Shown: piece after piece, positions 51,635 to 60,976 of the stretch | How the letters are laid out: each line of letters begins with the position of its first letter | Numbering within the stretch: the first letter of the stretch is position 1 | Assembly (NCBI GenBank): GCA_947473805.1 | Contig: CANJGB010000003.1 | Coordinates: forward strand, 62,001 to 126,000 | Source: Alphaproteobacteria bacterium | Lineage (GTDB): Bacteria > Pseudomonadota > Alphaproteobacteria > Ferrovibrionales > Ferrovibrionaceae | Direction of reading: 5' to 3' | Length of the DNA: 64,000 nucleotides | The notes under the pieces: generated by a model | The model's database searches: none | What the model was told of the DNA's origin: nothing | The model's input: only the letters and a program-made list of their open reading frames with translations | Made by a program: the position numbers and the translations under genes

Positions 51635-52408
51635 TCAGTTGCGGTAGCTGGGGTCCATCCGGTCCAGCTTGCGCAGCAGGGCGGGCCAGGCGAGATCGAC
51701 GAACAGGTGCTTCGAGCGCGGGTTGGTGCCGGCATCCTCGGTGCGCGCGCGGGACTCATCGCTCGGCATGTGCAGCTTGCCGGCCATGGCGCGCACCTGC
51801 GCGGTGCAGCCCTGTTCCAGGAAATACATGCGCATGAACGCCTCGGGCACGGTGGGACCGAGCGACAGCGTGCCATGGTTGCGCAGGATCATGCGGTTCT
51901 TGGTGCCGAGATTGGCCTGCATGCGCACGCGCTCCTCGTCGCGCAAAGCCGGGCCCTCGAATTCGTGATAGGCGACATCGCCGGTCGAACACATCGAGCG
52001 CTGGTTCAGCGGCAGGAGGCCCTCCTCCATCGACGAGACGGCGACGCCGTCGGCGGTGTGCAGGTGAATGACACACATGGCATCTTCGCGGGCCAGGTGC
52101 ACCGCGCTGTGCACGACGAAGCCGGCCGGGCTTACCTCGAACGGGGAATCGTCCACCTTGTTGCCGTTGCGGTCGATCTTCACCAGGTTCGAGGCGGTGA
52201 TTTCCTCGAACATCTGGCCATAGGGATTGATCAGGAACGAATGGTCTGAATCAGGTACGCGGGCGGTGATGTGCGAGAAAATGATGTCGTCCCAGCCATA
52301 CATGGCGACCAGGCGGTAACAGGCGGCGAGATCGACCCGTACCTGCCACTCGGCATCGCTGATGCGGCTGTTGTGGCGGCTGGGCTTGAGCGTGCTGACG
52401 CCGGCCAT
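51635..52408 (-). CDS. Class II aldolase/adducin family protein
   Basis: This 257-residue zinc aldolase fold has the metal His pair in VIHLHT and the fold motifs DDIIFSHITARVPD and LRNHGTLSLG. Such proteins act as aldolases, epimerases or decarboxylases on sugar phosphates or hydroxyacids. The start MAGVSTLKPS at 52408 has a GGGAGGA site at the right distance; two upstream ATGs are too near or without a site. It is divergent from a 2-hydroxyacid dehydrogenase, and a joint pathway is possible. Confidence 0.9.
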   Translation of the reverse strand: MAGVSTLKPSRHNSRISDAEWQVRVDLAACYRLVAMYGWDDIIFSHITARVPDSDHSFLINPYGQMFEEITASNLVKIDRNGNKVDDSPFEVSPAGFVVHSAVHLAREDAMCVIHLHTADGVAVSSMEEGLLPLNQRSMCSTGDVAYHEFEGPALRDEERVRMQANLGTKNRMILRNHGTLSLGPTVPEAFMRMYFLEQGCTAQVRAMAGKLHMPSDESRARTEDAGTNPRSKHLFVDLAWPALLRKLDRMDPSYRN

Positions 52409-52539
52409 GGTCATTCCTCCCGGGAACGTCGTTTCCATAAGCGTATACGTAGGCTTTGGACCCGGCAATAAGCGGAAATTTGCCATGGTCAGCGCAGGCC
52501 GGAGCGGTTAATCCTGTCGGCGCAAATTCCGGAGTTGCC

Positions 52540-53484
52540 ATGACCCTCGTCCTCTCCCGCATGCCCCTGCCGCCGCACCTGCAAGAGCAGATGAGCTCGC
52601 GCTTTCCGTTCTACGACGGAACGAAGCCGGGCTCCTTTGATGCCATGCCGGCCGAGGTCGCGGCCGAGGTGACCGACCTGTTCATGCCGGGCATCATCAC
52701 GACCAGCGATGCGGTGTTCGACCGCCTGCCGAAACTGCGCCTTATCACCTGCTATGGCTCGGGCTACGAGAAGGTCGATGTCGTCGGCGCGCGCAAGCGC
52801 GGCATCGAGGTGGCGAACTGCCCCGGCATCAACCGGGAATGCGTCGCCGACCTCACCTGGGGCCTGATCCTCTCGCTGATCCGCAAGCTCGGCCCGGGCG
52901 ATGCCTATGTGCGCAGCGGCGAGTTCGCGATCAATGCACCGGGCCGGCCGGGCCTCGTGCGCTCGGTCCACGGCAGTCGCATGGGCATTATCGGCCTCGG
53001 CGAAATCGGCATCGCGGTGGCCGAGCGGGCCGCCGGTTTCCGCATCGAGGTGGCGTACACCAACCGCAAGGCCCGTTCCGACGTGCCTTATAAGTTCATC
53101 GCCGATCCGATGCAGCTGGCGGAATGGTGCGACATTCTCGTCATCGCGGCGCGCGCCGATGCCAGCAACCGCCACATGGTGGACGAGCGCATGATGCGCG
53201 CGCTGGGTAAGGACGGCGTGCTGATCAACATCTCCCGCGGCACCATCGTCGATGAGACGGCCCTGGTGAAGGCACTAAACGAAGGCTGGATCGGCGGCGC
53301 CGGGCTTGACGTGTACGAGCACGAGCCGCGTGTGCCGGCGGAACTGATCCGTGCGCCGAACACGGTGCTGACGCCGCATATCGGTGGCATGACAGCCTAT
53401 GCGTTCCAGAAGTCGCTGGAACTCTGCATGGCCAATATCGAGGCCGTCGCCGCCGGCAAGCCGGCCCTGACGCCGGTCGCTTAA
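52540..53484 (+). CDS. D-2-hydroxyacid dehydrogenase (NAD(P)-dependent), second copy
   Basis: This 314-residue protein has the Rossmann motif GIIGLGEIGIAVA, catalytic Arg in INISRGTIVDE, Glu in VYEHEPRVP and His in LTPHIGGMT. It is like the enzyme at 17383 and shares the TCYGSGYEKVDV start region. A GGAG site precedes the ATG. It is placed opposite the class II aldolase gene. Confidence 0.92.
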   Translation: MTLVLSRMPLPPHLQEQMSSRFPFYDGTKPGSFDAMPAEVAAEVTDLFMPGIITTSDAVFDRLPKLRLITCYGSGYEKVDVVGARKRGIEVANCPGINRECVADLTWGLILSLIRKLGPGDAYVRSGEFAINAPGRPGLVRSVHGSRMGIIGLGEIGIAVAERAAGFRIEVAYTNRKARSDVPYKFIADPMQLAEWCDILVIAARADASNRHMVDERMMRALGKDGVLINISRGTIVDETALVKALNEGWIGGAGLDVYEHEPRVPAELIRAPNTVLTPHIGGMTAYAFQKSLELCMANIEAVAAGKPALTPVA

Positions 53485-53524
53485 AGGCTTGCGCCGGCCA
53501 GGAGCCGGGCCTAGTTTCGAACCG

Positions 53525-53640
53525 TCACTCGGGAGTAGCCGTCCCTGCCTTCAGGGGAGCTCCGGTCAACACAATTGCATTGGTCCGCTTGACCCGTGCA
53601 TGGCCGGCGCGGCACAGCTTGGCGAGACGTGTGGCGTCGT
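53525..53640 (+). promoter_or_regulatory. yybP-ykoY (manganese) riboswitch candidate
   Basis: The leader before the GDT1-family gene holds the conserved pieces of the yybP-ykoY aptamer: GGGAGTAGCC (53531-53540), GGTCAACAC (53564-53572) and GGCGAGACG (53621-53629) in order. This RNA binds Mn2+ and controls manganese exporters of the TMEM165/GDT1 or MntP type, exactly the gene that follows. I cannot fold it here, but the order and context agree. Confidence 0.8.
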
Positions 53641-53709
53641 GGCTCCATGTCCGGGTTGGGCGGGGCGGCGGCGCTACGCTTATGTCGTCCAGCCCGGCAG
53701 GTACAGTTC

Positions 53710-54267
53710 ATGGAAGCGTTTCTCGTATCGACCCTGGCGGTGGCGATTGCCGAGATCGGGGACAAGACCCAGTTGCTCACCTTCGCGCTGACCGCGCGGT
53801 TCCGCCGGCCATGGCCGGTTCTGGCCGGCGTGCTGGTGGCGACGCTGGCGAACCATGCGCTGGCCGCGGCGCTCGGCTCGATGGCGGCCTCGTTCTTCGA
53901 GGGGCAATGGTTCCGCTGGCTCGTGGGCCTGTCGTTCATCATCATGGCCGGGTTCATCCTGATCCCCGACAAGCTGGATGACGGCGAGGCACGGGTACGC
54001 CCCGGCGCCGGACCGTTCCTCACAACAACCGTCCTGTTCTTCATTGCCGAGATGGGCGACAAGACTCAAATCGCGACTATTGCCCTCGCCGCGCAGTATC
54101 ACGCGATTGTCGTCGTCATGCTGGGCAGTACGCTGGGCCTCATGTTGGCCAACGCGCCGGCGGCGCTCTTGGCTGGTTTTGCTGCCGGGCGCCTGCCGCT
54201 GAAGCCGATCCGCTATGCCGCGGCGGCCCTGTTCGCGGCGCTTGGCCTTTATGCATTGCTTGCCTGA
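53710..54267 (+). CDS. TMEM165/GDT1 family Mn2+/Ca2+ exporter
   Basis: This 185-residue membrane protein carries the two copies of the family signature, AEIGDKTQLL near residue 14 and AEMGDKTQIA near residue 116. It should export manganese or calcium with proton exchange. The ATG at 53710 gives the family-normal start. The riboswitch directly upstream would raise expression when manganese is high. The next gene, an MFS permease, follows after three bases. Confidence 0.92.
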   Translation: MEAFLVSTLAVAIAEIGDKTQLLTFALTARFRRPWPVLAGVLVATLANHALAAALGSMAASFFEGQWFRWLVGLSFIIMAGFILIPDKLDDGEARVRPGAGPFLTTTVLFFIAEMGDKTQIATIALAAQYHAIVVVMLGSTLGLMLANAPAALLAGFAAGRLPLKPIRYAAAALFAALGLYALLA

Positions 54268-54270
54268 GCC

Positions 54271-55419
54271 ATGCTGACGTGGCGCCTGCGGCTGTTCTAC
54301 ACCAGCTACTTCCTGGTGCTGGGCGTGATGCAGCCGTATTGGCCGCTGTGGTTCGCCTACAAGGGGATGGATGCTGCCGCCATCGCCTGGCTGTCGGCAT
54401 TACCATCGCTGGTGCGTATCGTCTCGGTACCGGCGATTGGCGTGCTGGCCGACCGGCTGGGCGAACGCAAGCGAGTGGTGCTGGCGCTCAACGTGATGGC
54501 GATCATCTTCTTTCTCGGTTTCATCGGGGCGGATTCGTTCTGGGCCATCCTGCTAGTCAGCCTGCCCTATGGCGCCATGTGGGCCGGCATCCTGCCGCTG
54601 GGCGACAACCTAGCCGTCACCGCCAGCTATCGTGACAAGCTGGATTTCGGCCGCATCCGCCTCTGGGGCTCAATCTCGTACATCTGCGCCGCCGCGCTGG
54701 CGGGGTGGTTTCTCGCCGGCCGGTCAGCGGGGCTGATCTACTGGCTGCTGCTCGGCGCATCGCTGCTGCTGGCGTGCGGCAGCTTCGCCCTGCCGGACAC
54801 GCGCACCACGCCGGCGAAGCGCGACGACGGCCCGTCGCCCTGGCGCAAGCTGCTGGCGACACCGCTGTTCGTGCTGTTCCTGCTCGGGCAGGGCTGCGCC
54901 CAGGCCAGCCACGCCATGTATTACGCGTTCGGCTCGCTCTACTGGCGAGGTCTTGGCCACAGCGAGGCGGTGATCGGCATCCTGTGGGGCGAGGGCGTGA
55001 TTGCCGAGGTGATTGTGTTTGCCTTTGGTGCGCGCCTGCTGGCCCGGCTGGGGCCACAAGGTATGCTGCTGCTGGGGGCGGCGGGCGGGATCGTCCGCTG
55101 GACCGGCAGCGCCTTCGCCACCGACCTGTGGCAGCTCGCTTTGCTGCAGGCTCTGCACGGGCTGACTTTCGGCGCGGCCTATCTGGGCGCCATGCACTTC
55201 ATGGCACGTTTTATCCGCATGGAGGCGTCGGCCACCGCCCAGTCGGTCTATTCGGCGATGTCGCAGGGTCTGGGGCTCGGCCTCGGCTTCATCGCCGTGG
55301 GCCCGCTTTACGCGGCCTATGCCGGTCATGCCTATCTGGCCATGACGGTGCTGTCGGCCATCGGCACGCTGGGGGCCTTCTTCCTGCTACGGCGATGGGG
55401 CGACAGGGTGGCCGGTTGA
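54271..55419 (+). CDS. MFS transporter (HcaT/PPP family)
   Basis: This 382-residue transporter begins LFYTSYFLVLGVMQPYWPLWFAYKG, as in HcaT-type permeases for aromatic acids. It has twelve segments and a cytoplasmic LADRLGERKR loop. It starts three bases after the exporter stop, so it may share its transcript and riboswitch. Its relation to manganese is not evident. Confidence 0.88.
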   Translation: MLTWRLRLFYTSYFLVLGVMQPYWPLWFAYKGMDAAAIAWLSALPSLVRIVSVPAIGVLADRLGERKRVVLALNVMAIIFFLGFIGADSFWAILLVSLPYGAMWAGILPLGDNLAVTASYRDKLDFGRIRLWGSISYICAAALAGWFLAGRSAGLIYWLLLGASLLLACGSFALPDTRTTPAKRDDGPSPWRKLLATPLFVLFLLGQGCAQASHAMYYAFGSLYWRGLGHSEAVIGILWGEGVIAEVIVFAFGARLLARLGPQGMLLLGAAGGIVRWTGSAFATDLWQLALLQALHGLTFGAAYLGAMHFMARFIRMEASATAQSVYSAMSQGLGLGLGFIAVGPLYAAYAGHAYLAMTVLSAIGTLGAFFLLRRWGDRVAG

Positions 55420-55479
55420 ACGGGACGGGCTATACTGCCCGCGAAGTACGGAGCGTCCCGTGAACGCCAAAGAACAAGA

Positions 55480-56848
55480 ATGACCTCGCCCCGGCTCCCC
55501 GTCCTTATTGCGGGCGCTGGCCATCCTGCCGCGCACGATGGAATGCCTGCATTTTCTTGGCGTCATGGACGCCTTCCTGGCACGGGGCACGAAGCTGCAG
55601 GGCTTTGACATGCACCATGCTGGGCGGCGGGTGACCGGCCTCAGCGTTGGCGGCGTCGAAAGCCGGTACAACTACCTGCTGTCGATCGAGCAGAGCGAGA
55701 CCGAGCGCATTCTGCTCGCTGCGGTCGAGGCGGCGGGGATCACCGTTGAGCGCGGCATCGAGCTGACAGGTTTCGTCGCCGATGACGCCGGTGTGCAGGC
55801 CCGCCTGCGCTCCCTGACCGGTCGTGCCGAGACGGTGATGTGCGACTGGCTGGTCGGGTGCGACGGTGCCCACTCGGCCGTGCGCCATGGCCTGGGGCTG
55901 CCGTTTGAGGGCGCGGCCTATGAAGACGACCTGCGCCTCGCCGATTGCCGCATCGATTGGGGTCTGGCACCGGACCGGGGGCATGCCTTTCTGCGGGCCG
56001 ACGGCCCGGTCGCAGCGATTCCCCTGCCGCGCGGGCGCTGGCGGCTGATCGCTTTCGCGCCGCCGGGCACCCCGGTCGAGGATCCGACCCTGGCCTGGTT
56101 CGCGGAACGGCTGCACGGCGTTGCCCCCACCGGCACCTTCCTGTCCGATGTTGAGTGGCTGGCGCGGTTCAAGATTCACCGCCGCATGGTGCCGCGCTAC
56201 CGCGAGGGGCGCGTGTTCGTCGCCGGCGATGCGGCGCACATCCATTCGCCGATCGGCGGGCAGGGCATGAACACCGGCATTATGGATGCGTTTAACCTCG
56301 GCTGGAAACTGGCCGATGTCGCGCACGGCGCGCCCACCGCGTTGCTCGATACCTTCAACACCGAGCGTCATGCAGTTGCGGCCAGCGTGCTGCGCCTGAC
56401 CGACATCGCGACCCGGCGGATGGCCTCGACGGGCGCACTCTCGCTAAGCCTGCGCCTGCTTCTTTTGCCGCTGCTGTTCGCGAGCCGCAGGGTGCAGACG
56501 CGCCTGGCCACTGCCTTCAGCCACCTGTCGGTGACCTATCGCAGCGCTGCCGTCGGACCCGGTGGCGGCGGTCGCATCATCGACTCGCCGCTGATCGCGC
56601 CCGACGGAACGGCGGTGCAGGTGCACGACCTGCTGCGGGCCGACCGGCGTACCTTATTCCTGCTGGATGGCGCACCGCCCCGTGCGTTGCAGGGCCAGCC
56701 GGCCGGCACGAACCTGGTGTGCATCGGGCGCATTCCGGTCGGGCGCATCTATGGCGATCCGGCCGGCACGCTGGCCGACCGCTATTCCGCCGCGGCAATC
56801 ATGGTCCGCCCCGACGGCGTGATCGAATGGATCCGCCGCCGGCCGTGA
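55480..56848 (+). pseudogene. Truncated FAD-dependent monooxygenase, internal deletion in the Rossmann motif
   Basis: A start at 55480 reads MTSPRLPVLIAGAG, the beginning of a class A flavin monooxygenase. The next frame, from 55508, reads RALAILPRTMECLHFLGV, which is normally about 30 residues further on. The join at 55510-55522 (GCGGGCGCTGGCC) fits both places in two frames. The rest to 56848 is intact, with the GDAAHIHSPIGGQGMNTGIMDAFNLGWKL FAD motif. The GxGxxG dinucleotide site is gone, and the frame is shifted, so the enzyme cannot bind FAD normally. It should be considered broken. Confidence 0.8.
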
Positions 56849-56859
56849 GGCTGAAATGA

Positions 56860-56884
56860 AATGGCCCGCACGAGGCGGGCCATT
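56860..56884. terminator. Bidirectional terminator between the monooxygenase and efp
   Basis: A ten-bp stem AATGGCCCGC with GCGGGCCATT and a five-base loop sits between convergent genes, 12 bases after the monooxygenase stop. It is symmetric enough to work for both strands, although the T runs are short. Confidence 0.6.
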
Positions 56885-56911
56885 CCGTAACCGTATCAGT
56901 TAGTCGCGCAA

Positions 56912-57478
56912 CTAGGCCTTCGCGCGCTCCAGATACTCGCCGGCCTCGATCGAAACGACGATGCGGGTGCCCGGGCCGATGTGCGGCGGCACCATGACGC
57001 GCACGCCGTTCGACAGGATCGCCGGCTTGTACGATGACGAGGCGGTCTGCCCCTTCATCGACGGCTCGGTCTCGGTGATTTCCAGGATGACGGTTTGCGG
57101 CAGTTCGCCGGCAACAGCCTTGCCTTCGTAAAGGCTCAGCTTCACTTCCATGTTTTCCTGCAGGAACTTGGCGCCGTCACCGATCACGTCGCTGGACACC
57201 TCGATCTGCTCGTAGGTCTCCTTGTCCATGAACGTGTGCATGTCGCCGTTCGAGAACAGGTAGGTGTAGTCGCGGGTGTCGATGTAGACGCGCTCGACCG
57301 ATTCCTGGGTGCGGAAACGTTCCACCGTCTTGACGCCGTCGGCGATGCCGCGCATTTCCAGCGTGGTGATCGCATTGCCCTTGCCGGGGATGACGTTCTG
57401 CGCCTTCATCACGGAGTAGAGCTTGTTGTTCAGCTCGACGACGTTGCCGGCACGAATCTGGTTCGCGTTGACCTTCAT
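56912..57478 (-). CDS. efp: Elongation factor P
   Basis: This 188-residue protein rescues ribosomes stalled at polyproline. It has the three beta-barrel domains of EF-P. The modification site is Lys33 in IPGKGNA. The start MKVNANQIRAG is the universal EF-P start. The proline-rich 63-residue phage protein and the toxin linker in this window would be typical clients. The EpmA gene is divergent at 57597, which fits a lysylated EF-P. Confidence 0.95.
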   Translation of the reverse strand: MKVNANQIRAGNVVELNNKLYSVMKAQNVIPGKGNAITTLEMRGIADGVKTVERFRTQESVERVYIDTRDYTYLFSNGDMHTFMDKETYEQIEVSSDVIGDGAKFLQENMEVKLSLYEGKAVAGELPQTVILEITETEPSMKGQTASSSYKPAILSNGVRVMVPPHIGPGTRIVVSIEAGEYLERAKA

Positions 57479-57596
57479 GGGATTTTCTTCGTGTTCCTGG
57501 GAGAAAAGCGCGCGGAACCTATCACCCCCCGGGCCAATCGACAACCGGGCCGGGGCGGGGCATAACCGGCCCGGATTCGGCAGTTCCGGAGGATGA

Positions 57597-58616
57597 ATGG
57601 CGGGCAACGAACCTTGGCGGCCCGGCCCCTATGGCCGTCGGCGGCCGCATTTGCTGGCACGGAACGCGATCCGCCGCCGGTTGGGTGACTGGTTCGCCGG
57701 CCAAGACTTTGTCGAGGTCGAGACCCCCATCCTGCAGGTCAGCCCTGGGCTGGAGCCCAACCTGACCGCCTTCGGCACCGAACTGGTCGGCCCGGACAGC
57801 GCGGCCAGCCGGCTGTACCTGCACACCTCGCCCGAATTCGCGATGAAGAAACTGCTGGCGGCGGGCGAGCCGCGCCTTTTCCAGTTCGCCAGGACCTTCC
57901 GCAACGGCGAGCGCGCGGCGACGCACCATCCTGAATTCACCATGCTGGAATGGTACCGCGCCGGTGCGGACTACCAGGTGCTGATCGACGACACGGCGGC
58001 CCTGTTGCGTGCGGCGGGCAAGCTCCTGACGTGGAGCGGCCTTGCCTGTGACACGACGCTGCCCATGCAGCGCGTCAGCGTCGCCGAGGCTTTCGAACGC
58101 CATGCCGGCATCGACATCCTGGCCAGTGCGGACGATTCCCAGGCGCTTGCCGCCGAGAGCCATCGCATCGGCGTCCGCGTCGCCGAGGGTGATGGCTGGG
58201 ACGACCTGTTCTTTCGCATTTTCCTTGAGCGGATCGAGCCGCATCTGGGGCATCCCGCGCCGCTGGCCTTGTACGACTATCCGGCATCCATGGCCGCCCT
58301 GGCCCGGCGCCGCGCAGACAACCCGCGCGTGGCGGAGCGGGTGGAGATCTATGTCTGTGGCCTGGAGCTGGCCAACGGATTCAGCGAGCTGACCGATGCG
58401 GCCGAGCAGCGCCGCCGCTTCGTGGCCGACAAGGCCGCGCGCGAGGCGCGTCTCGGCAGCAGCTATCCCATCGACGAGGATTTCCTGGCGGCGTTGGCGC
58501 AGATGCCGCCCGCCGCCGGCATGGCGCTTGGCTTCGACCGGCTGGTCATGTTGGCCACGGGCGCTACGCGCATCGACGATGTGCTGTGGCTGCCGGTGGC
58601 GGAACGCGGCGATTGA
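57597..58616 (+). CDS. epmA: EF-P lysine lysyltransferase (EpmA)
   Basis: This 339-residue class II LysRS-like enzyme lacks the anticodon-binding domain and attaches beta-lysine to EF-P. Class II motifs are seen: LARNAIRRRL...FVEVETPIL (motif 1), FARTFRNGERAATHHPEFTMLEWY (motif 2) and GMALGFDRLVML (motif 3). A GGAGG site precedes the ATG. It is divergent from efp. EpmB, which makes beta-lysine, is not in the window. The true lysyl-tRNA synthetase here is the class I enzyme. Confidence 0.93.
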   Translation: MAGNEPWRPGPYGRRRPHLLARNAIRRRLGDWFAGQDFVEVETPILQVSPGLEPNLTAFGTELVGPDSAASRLYLHTSPEFAMKKLLAAGEPRLFQFARTFRNGERAATHHPEFTMLEWYRAGADYQVLIDDTAALLRAAGKLLTWSGLACDTTLPMQRVSVAEAFERHAGIDILASADDSQALAAESHRIGVRVAEGDGWDDLFFRIFLERIEPHLGHPAPLALYDYPASMAALARRRADNPRVAERVEIYVCGLELANGFSELTDAAEQRRRFVADKAAREARLGSSYPIDEDFLAALAQMPPAAGMALGFDRLVMLATGATRIDDVLWLPVAERGD

Positions 58617-58669
58617 GCGCCGCCGGTGCCGCCTTTATGTTGCGACGATAGTCGAGTGGGAGGAATGAA

Positions 58670-59899
58670 ATGACGACCCCGCGCGCCCTCGAGGGCATTC
58701 GCGTCCTGGACCTTGGCCGTGTCGTCGCCGGCCCGTTCGCCAGCCAACTCCTGGCCGATTTCGGCGCCGAGGTAATCAAGATCGAACGCCCAGGCCCGGG
58801 CGACGATGGCCGTTCGATGAACGGCGTCGCGGTGGTCGACCGCGCCGGCAACCGCATCATGAGCGAGGGGGCGATCTTCGTGTCGGCCAATCGCGGCAAG
58901 AAGTCGATCACGCTGGACTTCAACAAGGAGGAGGGGCGCGAGATCCTGCGCCAGCTCGTCGCCGTGTCGGATGTGCTGGTCGAGAATTTCTCGGTCGGCG
59001 TAATGGACAAGTTCGGCCTCGGTTACGAGGCGTTGGCAAAGGTGAATCCGCGCCTGGTCTATTGCTCGGTCACTGCCTATGGGGCTGATGGTCCCTATGC
59101 ACGGATGCCGGGCTACGATCCGCTGATGCAGGCGTTCGGCGGCCTGATGAGCATCAACGGCCAGCCCGATGGTGCACCCGGCGCCGGGCCGGTCAAGGTC
59201 GGCTCGGCGGTGACGGACTTCGTCACCGGGCTGGACGCCGCGTTCGGCATTATGGTGGCGCTGCGCTATCGCGACGTGACGGGGCGCGGACAGAAGATCG
59301 ATACATCGTTGCTGGACGCCTCGACCCTGCTCCAGGCCGACTGCCTGCAGAAATACCTGCTGAACGGTGAGATGCCGGGCCGTTGGGGCACCGAGCATCC
59401 GGGCGGCGGGCCGGCCGGCGTCTATCGCGCCGCCGATGGCGATGTGTTCCTCGTCGCCGGCAACCAGCAGCATTTCGCGCCGTTCTGCGCCGTGATCGGC
59501 ATTCCCGAGGCCGGCATCGATCCGCGCTTCGCCACCTATGCCGCACGGCCCAAGCACCGCGCCGAACTCAACGAACTGGTCGGCAAGACGGTGGCGACAT
59601 GGAAGGTGCGAGACCTGGTTGAGGCCTGCAACAAGGCGGGCATCCCGGCCACGCCGGTCAACGACTACGAGATGCTGTTCGACGACCCGCAGGTGAAGCA
59701 CCGCGAACTCAGCGTGCCGGTGGCGCATCCTGAATCCGATACGCTGCGTCTCGTCGCCAATCCGGTGCGCATGTCGGAAACGCCAGCGACCTACCGGCGC
59801 ATGCCGCGCCTCGGCGAGCATACGGGGAGCGTGCTGGGCGATGTGCTGGGGTACGACGCCGCGAAGATCGAGGCCCTGAAACAGGGCGGCGTCATTTAA
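58670..59899 (+). CDS. CaiB/BaiF family CoA-transferase, second copy
   Basis: This 409-residue class III CoA-transferase begins LEGIRVLDLGRVVAGPFASQLLADFGAEVIKIERPGPGDD. The catalytic Asp is expected in the VTDFVTG motif. It lies downstream of epmA with a 53-base gap and a GGGAGG site, but a common function is not expected. Compared with the copy at 14258 it is the canonical formyl-CoA-transferase-like length. Confidence 0.93.
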   Translation: MTTPRALEGIRVLDLGRVVAGPFASQLLADFGAEVIKIERPGPGDDGRSMNGVAVVDRAGNRIMSEGAIFVSANRGKKSITLDFNKEEGREILRQLVAVSDVLVENFSVGVMDKFGLGYEALAKVNPRLVYCSVTAYGADGPYARMPGYDPLMQAFGGLMSINGQPDGAPGAGPVKVGSAVTDFVTGLDAAFGIMVALRYRDVTGRGQKIDTSLLDASTLLQADCLQKYLLNGEMPGRWGTEHPGGGPAGVYRAADGDVFLVAGNQQHFAPFCAVIGIPEAGIDPRFATYAARPKHRAELNELVGKTVATWKVRDLVEACNKAGIPATPVNDYEMLFDDPQVKHRELSVPVAHPESDTLRLVANPVRMSETPATYRRMPRLGEHTGSVLGDVLGYDAAKIEALKQGGVI

Positions 59900-59902
59900 C
59901 TT

Positions 59903-60574
59903 TTAGCCGCCGTTCAGGGCGATCAGCCGCGCGACATAGGCGTTCTGTTCCGCCAGCAGCGCGGTCATCACGTCGCGGTGCGCCTCGGGCCGTAGGCGGC
60001 GGATCGTTACCTCCGCTTGCTTCAACAGCGTCACCGCGCTGACGCCAACCAGCGATACCGTGCCCTCGCTGGCGAAGCGTTTGGAGACCGTGCCCCAGTA
60101 GAATCCCTGGTCGTCGGCCTGGATGGCGCCGCGATAGGCCGCCGCCTGTCCGCTGGAACTCAGCGGCAGCGACAACAGGCGACCGTCGGCGGCGAACAGC
60201 GACTTGTAGTCGAACTTCGCGGCGTCGCGGTTGATCACGATCACCCGGTCCTTGCGCGTCATGCGGAAGATCGGCGGCTTGCCGCCCTCCATGGTCAGTA
60301 CCACGTCGCCGCCATCGTACATCGGTCCGCCATTGCCCTGCCGGGCGAGGGCCAGCAGGTCGCAGCGAAAGAAAGCCATCAGCAGCAGGCCAGACTCGCC
60401 GACATCCTTCTGGATCGCGCGCATATAGGTCTGGTCGTTCGGTTTGTTGCGGTCGAGCGCGCAATAACCCTGCGGCGGCAACACGCTGATCTGCCGGTCG
60501 CCGATATCAAAATTCTCGGCAAGAGCAGCGGATGAAATAAACAGGCTGAAAATAAACGCAGCTAAATAACGCAT
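59903..60574 (-). CDS. Hypothetical exported protein
   Basis: This 223-residue protein has a signal peptide (SLFISSAALAEN; cleavage after ALA) and a globular remainder of strand and helix. It has no motif I recognise. It is convergent with the CoA-transferase, three bases between the stops. Lower GC near its 5' end (from about 60530) marks the promoter. Confidence 0.75.
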   Translation of the reverse strand: MRYLAAFIFSLFISSAALAENFDIGDRQISVLPPQGYCALDRNKPNDQTYMRAIQKDVGESGLLLMAFFRCDLLALARQGNGGPMYDGGDVVLTMEGGKPPIFRMTRKDRVIVINRDAAKFDYKSLFAADGRLLSLPLSSSGQAAAYRGAIQADDQGFYWGTVSKRFASEGTVSLVGVSAVTLLKQAEVTIRRLRPEAHRDVMTALLAEQNAYVARLIALNGG

Positions 60575-60618
60575 AAATACAACTTAAGCGGGTTTTCTTC
60601 GCCCCGCAAGCCGCGTGG

Positions 60619-60954
60619 CTACAGAACCCGGCCGTCGAACAGGTGCCGCCCTTCGCGGTCCTCGATCTCGACCACCCACAGGTCGGGATCGCGCCGCAAC
60701 GACTTTTCGATATAGGCATCGCACTCGGATTCTGGGACAGGTTCGGCACCCGTCGCGCGCATCCAGACCAGTTCGCCATTGAGATCGCGCATCTGGCTCA
60801 GCACTGTGCAGCCCTTCGGCCCCTGGTTCAGCTTGAGCAGGAGGGCGCCGGAATCCGGCTCGCCCTTGTGGGCGACGGTGACGGTGATGCCCTGGACGGC
60901 GCCGGCGCGAACGGCGGCGCCGACCTGCATATGGGTCTTGAGCCGCGCTTCCAT
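60619..60954 (-). CDS. DUF1491 family protein
   Basis: This 111-residue protein is of the DUF1491 family ([42 protein letters not shown] and [15 protein letters not shown]). The family occurs mainly in alphaproteobacteria, and its role is unknown. It follows gltD by 22 bases on the same strand and may be cotranscribed. Confidence 0.88.
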   Translation of the reverse strand: MEARLKTHMQVGAAVRAGAVQGITVTVAHKGEPDSGALLLKLNQGPKGCTVLSQMRDLNGELVWMRATGAEPVPESECDAYIEKSLRRDPDLWVVEIEDREGRHLFDGRVL

Positions 60955-60976
60955 CCGGAGAGCCCGCGGCCCCCGG

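Noticed and set aside
52441-52470. Regulatory palindrome around GTATAC before the hydroxyacid dehydrogenase
   Set aside because: The symmetry is short and imperfect. I cannot tie it to a known operator.
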